From positions 55,595-119,594 of the forward strand of contig MCFH01000091.1 in NCBI GenBank assembly GCA_002104945.1: a stretch of 64,000 nt of DNA, written 5' to 3'. Under the pieces are notes generated by a model. The model was given only the letters and a program-made list of their open reading frames with translations. It was not told the DNA's origin and made no database searches. The DNA is from Piromyces finnis (Eukaryota; Neocallimastigomycota; Neocallimastigomycetes; Neocallimastigales; Neocallimastigaceae). Position 1 is the stretch's first letter. Each line of letters opens with the position of its first letter. Below are positions 23,278 through 35,931 of the stretch, in pieces. The translations under genes and the position numbers were made by a program.

Positions 23278-24017
23278 TTCTGTAATAGTTAACAATATTT
23301 TTTCTATTTACTATTTAAATAATTTTCCAATAGAATTTCTTCATTTCTATCACTTTCATATTTCTTATTTAAAGTAATATATTAATATATTAAAATATAT
23401 ATTTTATAATATAAAAATTTTATAATTATTTTTTATTCATTATTACTGTGTAACAATATAAATCCCTTAATGATTGAAAATGCCTGTTTTAATTTATCAT
23501 TAAAATAAAATAAATTAGTAAAAATAGTTAGTTTTATTATCTTCATATTACTCATACCTTTAATTTCAATTAAACAAAATGCTGGAGGTTATTATTTTGT
23601 TCTTATATTATTAGATTGACTTCATTATATATATAATCTAAAAATTTTTAAATAATATAAATAGTATGTTTATAAAGATTACAGGTTACTTTTACAAAAA
23701 ATTGATATTAAAACTTTATATTAACCTATTATTTATTATTTAATATTAGGTTAAAGAAAAAGTTTCTTTAATTATATTATAAAATATAATAATAGAATCA
23801 TTGAATTCTTTATTAATATTACTAGAATCTAGAATATTATGAAATATCTTTTAATTGTGTTTTTATTTTAGTATATATATAAAAAAATTGTATAAAAAAA
23901 TTGTTTATAAAAATATATTTAGTATTAAATTTTTATGTTAATATTTAATTATTTAAAAATTCGGGTAATTACAAATATTTATTAATTTACTATTTTTTTT
24001 ATAGTAAAATAATTTAT

Positions 24018-24037
24018 TATAATAATAATAATAATAA

Positions 24038-24096
<59 letters not shown>

Positions 24097-24101
24097 ATAG
24101 A

Positions 24102-24132
<31 letters not shown>

Positions 24133-24137
24133 ATAGA

Positions 24138-24172
<35 letters not shown>

Positions 24173-24177
24173 ATAGA

Positions 24178-24224
<47 letters not shown>

Positions 24225-24225
24225 A
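24018..24225. repeat. (AAAT)n array with regularly spaced TAGA variants
   Basis: An AAT run passes into about 47 AAAT units. Three units carry a G (positions 24100, 24136, 24176), spaced 36 and 40 bases apart. Copy 2 (63696-63918) has G at 63793, 63829 and 63869, with identical spacing, but differs in flanking unit number and has one AAAAAT variant near its left end. Confidence 0.9.
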
Positions 24226-24843
24226 AGAAAAAGAAGAAAAAAAAGACTAAGCTCTAAATCAAAATAATCAAAATTTATAAATATTAATATAATATTTTAA
24301 GCTATCGTCATAATTTTTGATCATTTTAAAATTACTTTTTGTATATTTTTATTTAAAAATAAGGGATAAGACTTATTTTAAGTAGTTAAAAAAATATAAA
24401 TTTTTTGTTCAATAGAATCCACAAAAATTTATTTATAAGAGTATCAAAATATCAACTGTAGAAAATTAATAATCAATAATATAATAGTAATAATTCGTAA
24501 TAATCGCTTCAAAAGTATTAATGAAGTAATAGTTTCTTTATCATAAATTATGGTAATAAAGTTGACCTAATTATAAAACTTAAATAAACAAATCTTAATA
24601 ATAATAGTAATTATTATATATTAATATAGAACATTTTAAGAAATTCCCTAGTTTTTTAGCTAGTTTACATAGTTTACATAGATAGGATAAAAATAATATA
24701 TTTGTAAGTAGTAAAAGTAATAAGTAATAAATATACTTAAAAATAAGTAAACAATTTTAAATAAAAGTATCACTAATCCTATACATTTTTTATTTTTAAA
24801 TCTTTATTTCTTAATCTATATAATAATAAATGTAATAATAAAC

Positions 24844-24910
<67 letters not shown>

Positions 24911-24938
24911 CAATAATAATATATATATATATATATAT
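24844..24938. repeat. (ATA)n and (AT)n microsatellite in gene H leader
   Basis: About 21 ATA triplets followed by a short gacaataat interruption and an (AT)n run, ending 15 bases before the gene H ATG at 24954. It may be transcribed as part of the 5' leader. Confidence 0.85.
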
Positions 24939-24953
24939 AAAAGAAATGAAATA

Positions 24954-26391
24954 ATGGACGAGAAGGAATATAAAAGTAAAGAGGAAAATAATCAAAAAAT
25001 ATTATCAGAATCTTCATTAAATACTTTAATGGATTCATGCAAAAAAACAAATGATATTCTCCCTTTTTTATTACAATTTGATCAATATTTTGGTAATAGT
25101 GATATTATTAGAGAGATAAACAAAAATAGTTTCGATAATATCGATGATATTTACGATCTTCTTCAAATGTATATTATCAATTTAAAATGTTTAAAAGAAT
25201 TAGATTTTTTTAAAAATAGTCGTCAATGTTTAATTAAATTATTAAAAATAGGAGAATATAATAAATATATTAATTTCTTATTTTACATTAAGCTCTACCA
25301 ATATTATTTAAAGATTAAAATTAGAAATATAATTTTATTAGAATATCTTGTTCAATACCGTGAAAAATATCCCAAAGAAAGATATATTGAAAGAATAAAA
25401 ACAAAAAAAGTTAGTTTATTATTAGAAAATGAAAAGGATAATACCCAGTTAGAACATTATTTGTATGAATTAATGATAAAGGAGTATTTAACGCCGAAAA
25501 ACATCCAATATAGTGAATTAATAGAAAACGAACAGTTGGAGCTTGATTCTCTTGATTATTTTATAGAAAGAGATAATATAGAATGGATAAAGTATTACTG
25601 GAAATATATCGAAAAAACAGCAATATATAAAGAAATGGGAAAGGAAGTATTTATGGATTGGATTTCATATACATATCTTAAACACAAAGTGGAAATTGAA
25701 CCTATTATTTCTGAAGCCTATTATATTGAAGATATTAGAAATGATAACGACTTTATATTTAATCATGTAAATAAAATTAAGCATATAAAAGTATACAAAT
25801 TTGGTTATTCCAACAGCATTCTTAAAGAAATCGATTTTATTCTAAATAACATCAACAATAGAAAATTATTAATCGAGAAATACGATTTCTCTAAATTATA
25901 TAATATTCACTATTATAAAACCATTTTAAATATAGACTATTACACTATTAATCTCTTTAACTCTGTTAGTAAGAATAAACTCGAAAATAAGCTTATCAAT
26001 TTAGAACGCTCCCTTTCAAGCAAAAAAATACAATGCCCATTTCGACGAAAAAACAAATATTATATTAGTGAAAAGTACGAAATTCCTTTTACCAAGGTTA
26101 ATAAATTATATCAAGAAGATCCCGATAACTATGTAATCGCGTTCGTCAGTCAGATAAAATATTTAGTAGATTTATTATGCATAAAATTAAAAAAGGAAAT
26201 TGAAGAAAAAGATATAATGTATATAGATTATCTAAATACCAAAAATAACGATGAAAACAATAGGAGCAGCTACAATAATAAAGATAATAAAGATAATAAT
26301 AATGATAATAAAAATTCAAATTTAAAAATTCAAAGTATTTCAAATGCAAATAGGCAATATTCTAGTATTATTGATAATTTATTTGAAACAT

Positions 26392-26431
<40 letters not shown>

Positions 26432-28610
26432 AGAATTTGATATAAATAGTAATATCAATAGCATTTATAAAACACTTTTAAGGAATGATGAATTTATAAA
26501 CTTTTTTGTAATTGAATATATAAAATTTATTAGTTTACCAAGAATAAATCATCAGCTTATGAAATTCGATTATAATAATAAAAATATCAATTCTGAATTA
26601 GATAATAATATTAATGCTAAAAGTTCATTTTTATTTCAGAAAAAATCAATGATTGAAAACTCGTTAAAAACCATTATTCTGTTCTTTTTTAATATTAAAA
26701 ATAAAGATAATTTTTTGCATTTAAAAAGTACAATAAATTTTTTAAAAGAGAAACTGAATTCCTTTAGGGTTAAAATAAACAGTAATGATTTTTTTAATAT
26801 ATTGAATAGTTTTGAAAGTTCAAAACCAATATCAAAGATTTTATACATTGATAATAAAAATGCATATTTATATTACGACGAAATTATGAATATATGCAAA
26901 AAACTTAACATAGCCAAAATGAAAATAGATGAAAAGGCCTATGAATTAAAAAGTATCAACCCAAGAGATATTAATTTTTATAATCTAAATTTCTTTTACC
27001 TTGATTATTCCTTTTTGTCAAATTTATACAACTTGATAGTAAAAAAGAAAGAAGAAGAAAACAAATCTAAAGAATGCAGGGAGAATTTATATAATGTGAA
27101 AAATAATTTATCATTAATTAATCATATTTTTAATAATAACATCAATCTTTTTTTTAGTTATATCTATAACAGTTTTAATGATGTATTTGAAAACGACTTT
27201 GTAGATAATGTTAGTTTTAGCTTAATATCTATAAATAATCTATTAATTGATCGTTTTTGTAATTGCTTTTTTCAAGGTATGGATTGTGATTTGGGCGATC
27301 TTGATCCTGATTTTGATTATTCTGATTATGTGGATGGCATTAAAGATGAAGAAATTGAGGATTTTCTACAATATTTATATAAAATTTTAAACTTTATACC
27401 TGATAAAAAAATCACTTTCTTTAGAAATAGAATTAGATTTTACAAGGAATTAATTGATGAAAGCAATGGTAAAAGTAATTATGAAACATTTTTCAAACAT
27501 TTAATTATAATTCTCCAAAAATTTGATGATGAATATTCCGATTTATTTGGCGATGATCATAATAAATTGAGAAAAAGTAAAAGTTTAGATGATATAAGTA
27601 TTAATCTTATTAATGAAGAAGAAGATGTTAATAAAGAATCACATCATAATCCAATAACTGACAAACATTATTTTATTAATAATAATGATATAATTAATTT
27701 AGATAATTCAAAAAATTATAATGAATTATTAAATAAAAAGGAATTCAAGGATATAAATGAAAATTTAGAGTTGCGAAGAAAATTGTATATTATGCATAAA
27801 ATATATACTGTAAATAATATGAGAATTAATTTTGTATATTTTGTTTCAGAAAAAGTAAGGCATTTATATTATGAAAGATATCTTAGTACATTTATTCGCA
27901 AAACAATTATTTCTCAGTTTAATTACATATTCCTTAAAAATATCAGAAATGATAAAAACGATAAAGATAAAATGGAATTTATAAGAAAACAACTAAATAA
28001 AGTAAATAAAAATAATAAAATACTATCTTTAAATATTGACATAGAATATACAAATAGCTATATAAATTTTTTAAATTATATTGTAAATTTTTATGATAGT
28101 GGTTTAACATATGATTATGAAATATTAAATTATAAGTACATCATCGAGAAAAATGATACAGTAGATTTATATAAACTTTTTAATAATTTTTCTAACATTA
28201 AGCTAACAAATAAAGAGTGGTTTGAAATTAACAATGAAAATAAATCCTTTTTTTTATTGACATTAGGAATATATTTACTAAATGCTGATTATTCTAATAG
28301 TTATTTATATAATTCAATGAATAATTTCAATATTTGTTGGCATGAAGATATAATAAAAATTAATGAAAATGATGTCAAGATATGGTTGAAATGGTTTAAT
28401 ATTAGGGGTGATCTATATAAATATTATGCAGAAGAAATTAAAGCAAAAGAACAAGAAATAATAGAAAACACTAGAATTATAGATAATATACTTCAAATAA
28501 GTTTAAAAAATTTTATGAGGTTTGATAGCTATACAAATATTAATCAATTGTTATTACCATCATTTTTCCATTATTTAAATTATAATAATATATATAATAT
28601 ACAAATTTAA
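24954..28610 (+). CDS. Large Asn-rich orphan protein without signal peptide (gene H)
   Basis: 1218 codons from ATG (MDEKEYKSKEE) to TAA. The start is supported by in-frame stops and microsatellite directly upstream. No signal peptide or convincing membrane segment is visible; the N-terminus is charged, so the protein is probably intracellular. Most of it reads as long helical stretches rich in Leu, Ile, Lys, Glu and Tyr, with low-complexity Asn/Asp patches (~435-460; an Asn run at ~483-495). A short Cys/Arg/Lys cluster (QCPFRRKNKYY, ~358-368) and a CNCFFQGMDCD motif (~770) are the only Cys-rich spots. I do not recognise a family. It is the only gene in the unit with no secretion signal. Two-copy status unknown because the window ends before its copy 2 position. 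Confidence 0.75.
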
Positions 28611-29188
28611 AATTTATCAATTGGCATAAAGTTTATTTGAGTAAAAACAGATTCTATATATATATATATATATAAATGTATTGATATTATTATTTATATT
28701 TATTATATATTTCAAATTTATTATGGTATTTTTATTTAAATCCACAAATTTTATTTTATTTTTTAATCAACCAATATTTTTTGGTTAAATTATATATACG
28801 AATTAATTGTTTTCATATATATACTGAACATTTTCCATTAAATTTTATTTTTTTTTTTTAAAAAAAAAAAATAAATTCTTTTTATTATCATTAAATAGAT
28901 TTTAATTTAAACTATAATAATTTTTATTTATCATAAAAAATATATATATATGTTATTTGCTGAAAAGTAAAATAAAAAATATATATTAAGAATAAAATAA
29001 AAATAAATAAATAAATAAGAATAATAATAATAATAATAAATAAAAAAAAAAAAAATAAGAAATAAAGATAAAATATAAGATAATAATTATATCAATAAAT
29101 ATTAACAAAAAATAAATATTATCAATAATATTATATTTATTGAAATATTTTAACTAGTAATAAAAATAATAATTTTTAATAATTATAT
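28611..29188. other. Spacer between genes H and D
   Basis: 578 bases with (AT)n near 28655-28675, a T12A12 junction at 28848-28871 and A-rich short repeats leading to the gene D ATG. No ORF or RNA gene seen. Confidence 0.65.
28848..28871. repeat. Poly-T/poly-A junction (T12A12)
   Basis: A perfect 24-base palindrome of 12 T then 12 A between aatttta and taaattc. Same class as the junctions at 1244, 8874 and 12051. The copy 2 counterpart would lie beyond the window. Confidence 0.85.
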
Positions 29189-31048
29189 ATGTCAAATATG
29201 AGAAAATATATTGTATTCCTTTTAATAATTCTATTAATATTTTGCAGTAATATTACTTATTGTGGAATGGCAACCGAAGGGGTGCTAGAAACTTATGATG
29301 TAACTTTGATAAGTTCATTGAGAGACGAAAATGGTGAAAAAATGTTTGAGCAGCAGTTTAAAATTAATGATCTTGTTAAGAGCATTAATGGGAATGTACT
29401 CAACTATAAAATTTTAAAAGATGGTTCTAATTATAAGACTTATGTACCAGTTCAATTAATAGAAATTAACAATGATAATAATAAAAAAAATGTGTTATTG
29501 CCTATTAAATATTTTGAAAACGATGATGTGAATAAAGGTGTATATAATATTATATTATCCGAAGGAAATGGCGATGTTATGTATAAAGTAGATCTAACTA
29601 AAGCTATTAGAAAAGATACAAGATTACAACCAATTGAAGGAATGGAATATATTGAACAAGACGACAGAGAAAAAATTCTCGAGTTGTCCGAAAAAATTGT
29701 TGATAATTATAGTAATAAAGATTTATTTTACACAAAGAACGCTTATAAGAAATTATTAAATGTTAACGATAATGAATTAATGAATTATCACGACTTGAAA
29801 ATAGAACCAGAAGATGGAATAAATCACTCTCAAACTTTTAAAATAAATAATAATGACAAAGTTATTAATTATTTCAAAGCCACTATTTCTTATAATGAAA
29901 ACAATAATGCAAATAAAATAACAAAATATATAGGTCTTGATGAAGCCAGTAGTGAAATCTACATATTTAACGGAGAACCAGATCCTTCAAATTTCAACGG
30001 CGAACATTTAGACGAATCAGATTTTTTTATTCCTTTATGGAAAAAAGCAAAAGTTGCAAATGGAAATAACATAAATGATTATCAAGCCATTAGCGTTATT
30101 GAAAATGAATACGTTAAAAGTAGTACTGGAGAAAATATGTATATGAAAGCAGTAGGAAGAATGGGAATTAACAATATACCCTTTAATAATGAAGTAATTG
30201 ACACTGATAGTAACAAAGTGTATAATGATTTAAGCAGTTTAAGTAATAATGGACCCGGCTTAATAACTACAAAAATAAAGAGTAATATTGAATTTTTCGA
30301 TAAATATAATAAATCGGATTTAAAAAAAAGTGATTTTAATATTGTAACAGTCAATGATATAAATTCAAAAATTATTGATTTGAATGATAAACTAGATGAA
30401 AATCTTCGTAAACTTAAAGACATAAATAATGATAATAAATTGAGTGATAAAGAAAAAAAGGAAAGAAGAAATAATGTTTTGGAAGAAAAGAAATATTTAT
30501 TGGAAAAACAAAAAGAATTTAATGACATTTTAAATGATTTACAAAAAAATTATAATACAAAGGATAATTTTTATCTTGATTTTGAATATGGTAAAAATAT
30601 TAAAACTATTAAAGAAGACGTTGAAATGTTAGATGAAGGTATCGACAAATATGGTATTGAAAGTTATAAGCTAAATGATAAAAACGAAAGCAACAATAGT
30701 AATATTGAAAAGTACTTTGTTTTGGATATCAAAGAAGAAGCAGATTTCAAAAATAAAAAGAATTATGTTTTAAATTATTTAGTTAGCGGTGATGGAAAAA
30801 AATATGTATCAGTTGATAATAATTATTTTTATAATGCCAGAGTTAGCAACTTTAATCATAATTACTTTGAATCGATTGATAGTCTTAATCCACAAGATCC
30901 ATTCACAGATTATGAAAATACTTCTATTATGAATTCTATTAAAAATTCTGAATTCCAAGATGGTATGACTATAGAAAAGTTTAAAGAAAAATTTAGCGAT
31001 GAACTTCGTTCTAAAGAGACTTTTACAAAATTCAGACTAGTAAGAAAA

Positions 31049-31094
<46 letters not shown>

Positions 31095-34000
31095 TTGATC
31101 CTACAAATGAAGTTGAATCACCTACCTTCTCTACCGGTGGAAATAATCAAAACCAAAATATTAATAATGCTGATTTTTACGAGAGAAATGTGAAATGTAT
31201 AAAAATTTTAGGATATTTGGTACAAAGATCACGAGAAACAGCAGTATCTGCCGAAGGAAAATTATTAAAATTTGATGTACGAAATAATGGTGGGATATTG
31301 AGAAAATTAATTAAATCTATAAAAATTCCTTTAGGTATTAAAACCCAAGATCAGTTACCAGTTCATAATGATCCATCTAACACCAATAATAACGGTGTTA
31401 TAAACATATTATATTTGCCACAATCAGATGCATTAGGGAATCATGTTGATGTTGAATCTAATTTCAAAGATTCTAAATTTAATAGTCTTAGAAATCACTT
31501 ACAAAGTAATAATAAAATTGATGATAATTATGGATTCATATTAACACCAACTGAGTATAATTCAATTGACGCTTCATATAAAGATTTTTATACGGCAATT
31601 ACTATTGGTGATATTGAAGATGGAACAGGTAATCTATATACTCCACCAGGAAATGGAGGAAATGGACAAAAAGGAAAACTAACATTTTATGTTTTCAACA
31701 AAGACAAAAATGGTGACAATATAAAAATTAAAAATCCTCTTAAAGCGGATAACCAGCATACCATCAATAATCATGTTATTGTTATGGATAAAGTTATTAA
31801 CATGGCTTCACACTTTACAAATGCCTGCAGTCAAGGAGGGAATTCAGCTGCCGGTACGTCGTCTTCTAGAGTAATAACAAAAAGAGCCGACAATGTAAGG
31901 TGTCCATGTAATAAAGCAAAATATAGCGATTTAAATAAATATAAAAATAAATTCGATAATACCAAGATTGAAAATATGATTTCTTCTTTAACAAATGATC
32001 TCAAGTTACAAGAATATGAAGAAGCCATAAATGAAATTGATAAAAGTGAAAGCGAGTTTATAAAAGCGGCAGCCGATATGATGGATAGTCAAAACGACAA
32101 AATAGATATGGAAGGAAGAATTTCGGGTTCAGGAGAAAACAAAAAATTTATATATAATGATGTCAGTTCAGAGATTGAAGTTATGATGAAGTTATCAGAG
32201 AATATCCTCAACAACATTTCAAATCCAACGGTGATCAAAACACGTTTATGGATATCGAGAATGAATCTTTTCTATAGCAAAATGAAGAAATATTTAAAAA
32301 ACTTAAAAAAAATTGCAAAGTATACAAGATCAAAAGAAGACAACGAAAAAATTAATAATGTTGTATTAATGAAGAATTCCATATACCAATCTACAAAGGA
32401 AAATTTAAATAATGAAGATTTTATCAAACTAAGTAATGGAGGAACCGAAAAGTTTGAAAACTTTTTAAGTATAAATGACCAGCAATCAGAATTGGAAATC
32501 GAAGCTATTAATAATTACGTTTCTTTTCTGTCATTATTTGATGATAATGATGATGGTAATAGTAATGGAAATGGTCAGTCCAACGAAAATGATAATAATA
32601 ACGATAATGTCGTATCAGCAAATAATGATGGCCTGGCAGTCGAAATGGATGATAATGGAAATTTCGGTAGTAGTATAGATGTTAAAAGTATTGATGTTAA
32701 AGCATCTTCTTATGGAGAAGCTTTAGAATTAATTACAGATAAACTCTTGAATCGCATTGATTATGCTGATGATAAAGAAAAAGACAGCATAGCAAGATCT
32801 CTTGGGAAAATTTATCGTTCTTTATCTTTACGTTCTATTTCTGATCCTGATCCGGACACCACCGCTACTTTGAATCATTTATATAGTGCTGTATATGATA
32901 AATTAACCAATAGCAATCCGGAATATAAGGAAGAGTTAGAAAAGCCTATGAACAATGAAAAATCAAGTTATTTAAGTAAAAGAGAAAAGGCATACACTCA
33001 AAAATTAAATTTAGTAAAAGATAAGCCACTTTCATCCATTGAAAATCCTCAAAAAATCAATGAAGTTTTTCAAACAAACGATGGAAATACATATAACAGG
33101 TATAAAAAATTAATGGCGAACTCGCTCAAGTACAAATTAATAGAAGGAATTAAAAATAATTCGCCTGAAATTAAAAATTTAGTTTTGAGTAAATTAAACA
33201 AACTAGCTGAAATATATAATGAATATAAACAAGAATTAGCATATACTAAAGATTCAAATTTGAACGGTTTTGAAGGAAAGCTACTAGAGATGGCAGATAT
33301 ATTAGATATATATAATGACGTTTATTCCGTTGCTCTCACAAACGGAGTAATAGAATACACAGAAAAAAGTAAAATACTTTTACCACTTGAACCTAATGAA
33401 AAAATGATAAAATGTTTAAATGTCTTAAAGTATAAAAGACTAGTTAGATTAATGAAATCTTTAAAAATATTTGATAAAAACTTACTTCCGCATAATGGTA
33501 TGGAAAACAAATTCAATGAACCATCTTATGAAAATTTGTCAAACCATGAGAATTCATTATCTCTAAGTGATATATTTAAAAATATAGAAAACTTAGATTT
33601 GCCATCATCCAGACCTTTGTCCAACCTTGTTATATTTTTGAGTATTTTCAAAGTTTTAGATAATTATTTAAAAGGTATTGAAGAAAAATACATTACTGAT
33701 AATGCGGCCAGATTAGTGCAAGTTAATTCAAATGACGTCAATGAAAGTATTAAAAAATCACTCAAAATAAATTCGCCATTAGATATGAATCCGGAAGATT
33801 TATATTTCTCACAAATGTTATCCACTATATCCGATGATGATGGTGTAAGCAATTTTTCTAACGAGGACACTTATAATGAAATAATGGCTGATTCTATTTC
33901 ATCTGTATTATCTGATTTAAAATCTTTTTCTAATGATGAAAAGTTACTACCAATGGATAATGAAATAAAAGTAAATGAAGATTCTGGTGAAATTTTGCAA

Positions 34001-34426
34001 GATACTCTTGTTGAAGGTGAAAATAGTATTAGCAGTGCAATGAATTATGTCAACGAAATGGTAAAAGATATTATGGAATCGGATAATCCACAAGCTAAAG
34101 CATTGGTAAATAAAATTAACAAAATATTAAAAAAAGCCATTAAAAAAGCCAAAAAACAATTAATTAGATCTGTTGGTCATAATTCTGTTTCTGATATTAT
34201 TAAAGCTTGTGAATATATTAGTTCTTTGGATAAAGTAGCCAGTTCAATTTCATCTAATCAGGGAAACAAAGAATTTTCTTCAAGTGCTTTTGTCAGTAAA
34301 ATCGAAGAAATAAGTAATTCTTATAACACTGATATAACCAATAATAAATATAAAAAATTACGTAATAGAAAAATAGTTAAGCAATTAAGAAAAACTTTAA
34401 AAAAATTATTATTTAAAAAACATTAA
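29189..34426 (+). CDS. 1745-residue secreted orphan protein with internal Lys-Arg site (gene D)
   Basis: Signal peptide at the N-terminus (MRKYIVFLLIILLIFC, ~4-26; M1 and M4 are both possible starts). The first half is mixed alpha/beta with an Asn run (~621-636) and a Gly-rich loop (TPPGNGGNGQKG, ~818-829). At residues 898-899 there is a Lys-Arg pair (VITKRADN) followed by CPC, typical of fungal Kex2-type processing sites; cleavage would split the protein into halves of about 870 and 845 residues. The second half reads as long charged helices with acidic Asn/Asp patches (~1120-1160) and a strongly basic C-terminus (KKLRNRK...LRKTLKKLLFKKH). No Thr-rich linker and no lectin module, unlike A, E and F. 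I do not recognise a family. Secretion is well supported; function is not. Confidence 0.8.
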
Positions 34427-35931
34427 AAGAAATAGTTAAAAAAAAAATTAGAATAATAAAAAAAAATAATATATTTTATTTATTAAACTTAAAAATAATA
34501 ACTAAAAAAAAAAAAAAAGTTTTAAAAATATTATAGAACAAATTAATAGATGATTTACAATTAAATATATACCTTAAAAAATAAATTCAGCTATATATTT
34601 TATTTATATTTAGACCTTTTTAATAAAAGTATTATCATTATATATAAATTGAATTATAATGAAATACATCTATTTTTATCCCATCTGACCAATAATTAAA
34701 AATAAAAATAGTACTAACTAAAATATAGAAATAAGTAATTATTAGAAAATAAAAAATAAGATACACTAAAATAAAAATAATACATAATACATATTAATAA
34801 AAAAAAATATCAATATATTTAAGCTATTTAACTTATTATTTTTTATATGTTATTAATAATAAAAATATAATTATATTTATTTTTGTTTTAAATTTGTATT
34901 TTAAATGTCACTTTTAATATTATAATTATTATTATTTATTTATTGTAATTATAGTTATTATTTTATTTTTTAGTCTTAATTATCAATATTTTACTCTAAA
35001 ATACATGGACTTATAGTTAGACATAAAATCTATTATAATATAATATACGTAATATATATAAATATGTATATAGCTATTTTGTTATTTGTTATTTAACATT
35101 GAGGGTCAAGGTTAATATTTTATCCTATACTATTTTACATTATGGATTAGGTTAATACAAGATAATAAAGGTTTTCAATCAAAGGAAATGAATTTACACC
35201 TAATATCAAATATTTTCCCCATTGCTAATTGCTTGAGATGAGATGATGTATAAAATAGGAAATAGGTATTAGAGGATGGAAAGAATACAAAAGAGGAATT
35301 TATTTAAAACAATTCTTTTTCCGCTATTTAGATATAGATAGACCGCCAACACCATTATTTTATATATATACGAAAGAGTTGATTTATATATATTTATTTT
35401 AATTTTATAAGTTTTATAAAATAAAATTACAATTATTATTTTAATATAAATAGTTTATCGATTTATTCACTGACTTTAAATTCATTATTTTACATAGAAA
35501 ATTCAACTATTTTACTATTTCCATATACATAAAAGATTCATTTTTAAATATATAAATAAATGTTATTAACAAATATATATTAATGATATAGTTATTATAT
35601 TATTAATATATTATTTGAAAATAATTCTTATAGGTTGATTTTGAACATAATCAATATAATGATATTAAAAAAAAATTTTTTTTTAAAATAAAACAAAACA
35701 ACACTTTATAAAAATAAAAGAAAATACAAAAAGGTAAATAATATTTGTTTTTAATATTAATAAATATTTTACGTTAAATATAAATTATTGCTCAACAACT
35801 AATTTAGTTATTTATTTATAAAAAAAAAATATGTGAAAAAAAAAAAAAAAAGATAATAGAAATCGATATCTATATTAATATATTAATATTAAAATTATTA
35901 TGAATAAAATATCAACAATATACTTTTTAAA
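34427..35931. other. Spacer upstream of the protease gene E
   Basis: 1.5 kb with A/T homopolymers. The part around 35095-35360 is noticeably less A+T-rich than the other spacers, with mixed-sequence words such as gagggtcaagg, ttgagatgagatgatg and agaccgccaacacc. It has no ORF over about 30 codons and no tRNA pattern, so a promoter or regulatory region for gene E is the simplest guess. An A9T9 junction lies at 35667-35684. Confidence 0.6.

Larger units (their letters stand above)
1..24308 (+). repeat. Large direct repeat, copy 1 (visible part)
   Basis: The whole stretch recurs in the same orientation at 39695-64000. The offset is 39694 at the left edge and 39692 at the right edge, so indels between the copies nearly cancel. 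It carries genes A, B, C, F and G. The copy is cut by the window start, so its true left end is unknown. Differences from copy 2 are scattered substitutions, microsatellite length changes and single-base indels. Two of those indels break gene C and one removes the start frame of gene F. The repetition is seen directly; whether it is a real duplication or two haplotypes placed in series cannot be decided here. Confidence 0.97.
23173..24953. other. Divergent intergenic region between genes G and H
   Basis: 1.8 kb holding the presumed promoters of G (left) and H (right). Visible: TTTTTA tract at 23185-23210 before gene G, T28 run at 23244-23271, the AAAT array with spaced TAGA interruptions at 24018-24225, and an ATA array plus (AT)n at 24844-24938 ending 15 bases before the gene H ATG. 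Copy 2 similarity is visible only as far as 24308 because the window ends. Confidence 0.65.

Noticed and set aside
28769-28786. AACCAA/TTGGTT hairpin downstream of gene H as a terminator
   Set aside because: Six-base stem only; short inverted repeats are common in such A+T-rich DNA, and fungal 3' ends are not defined by such hairpins.
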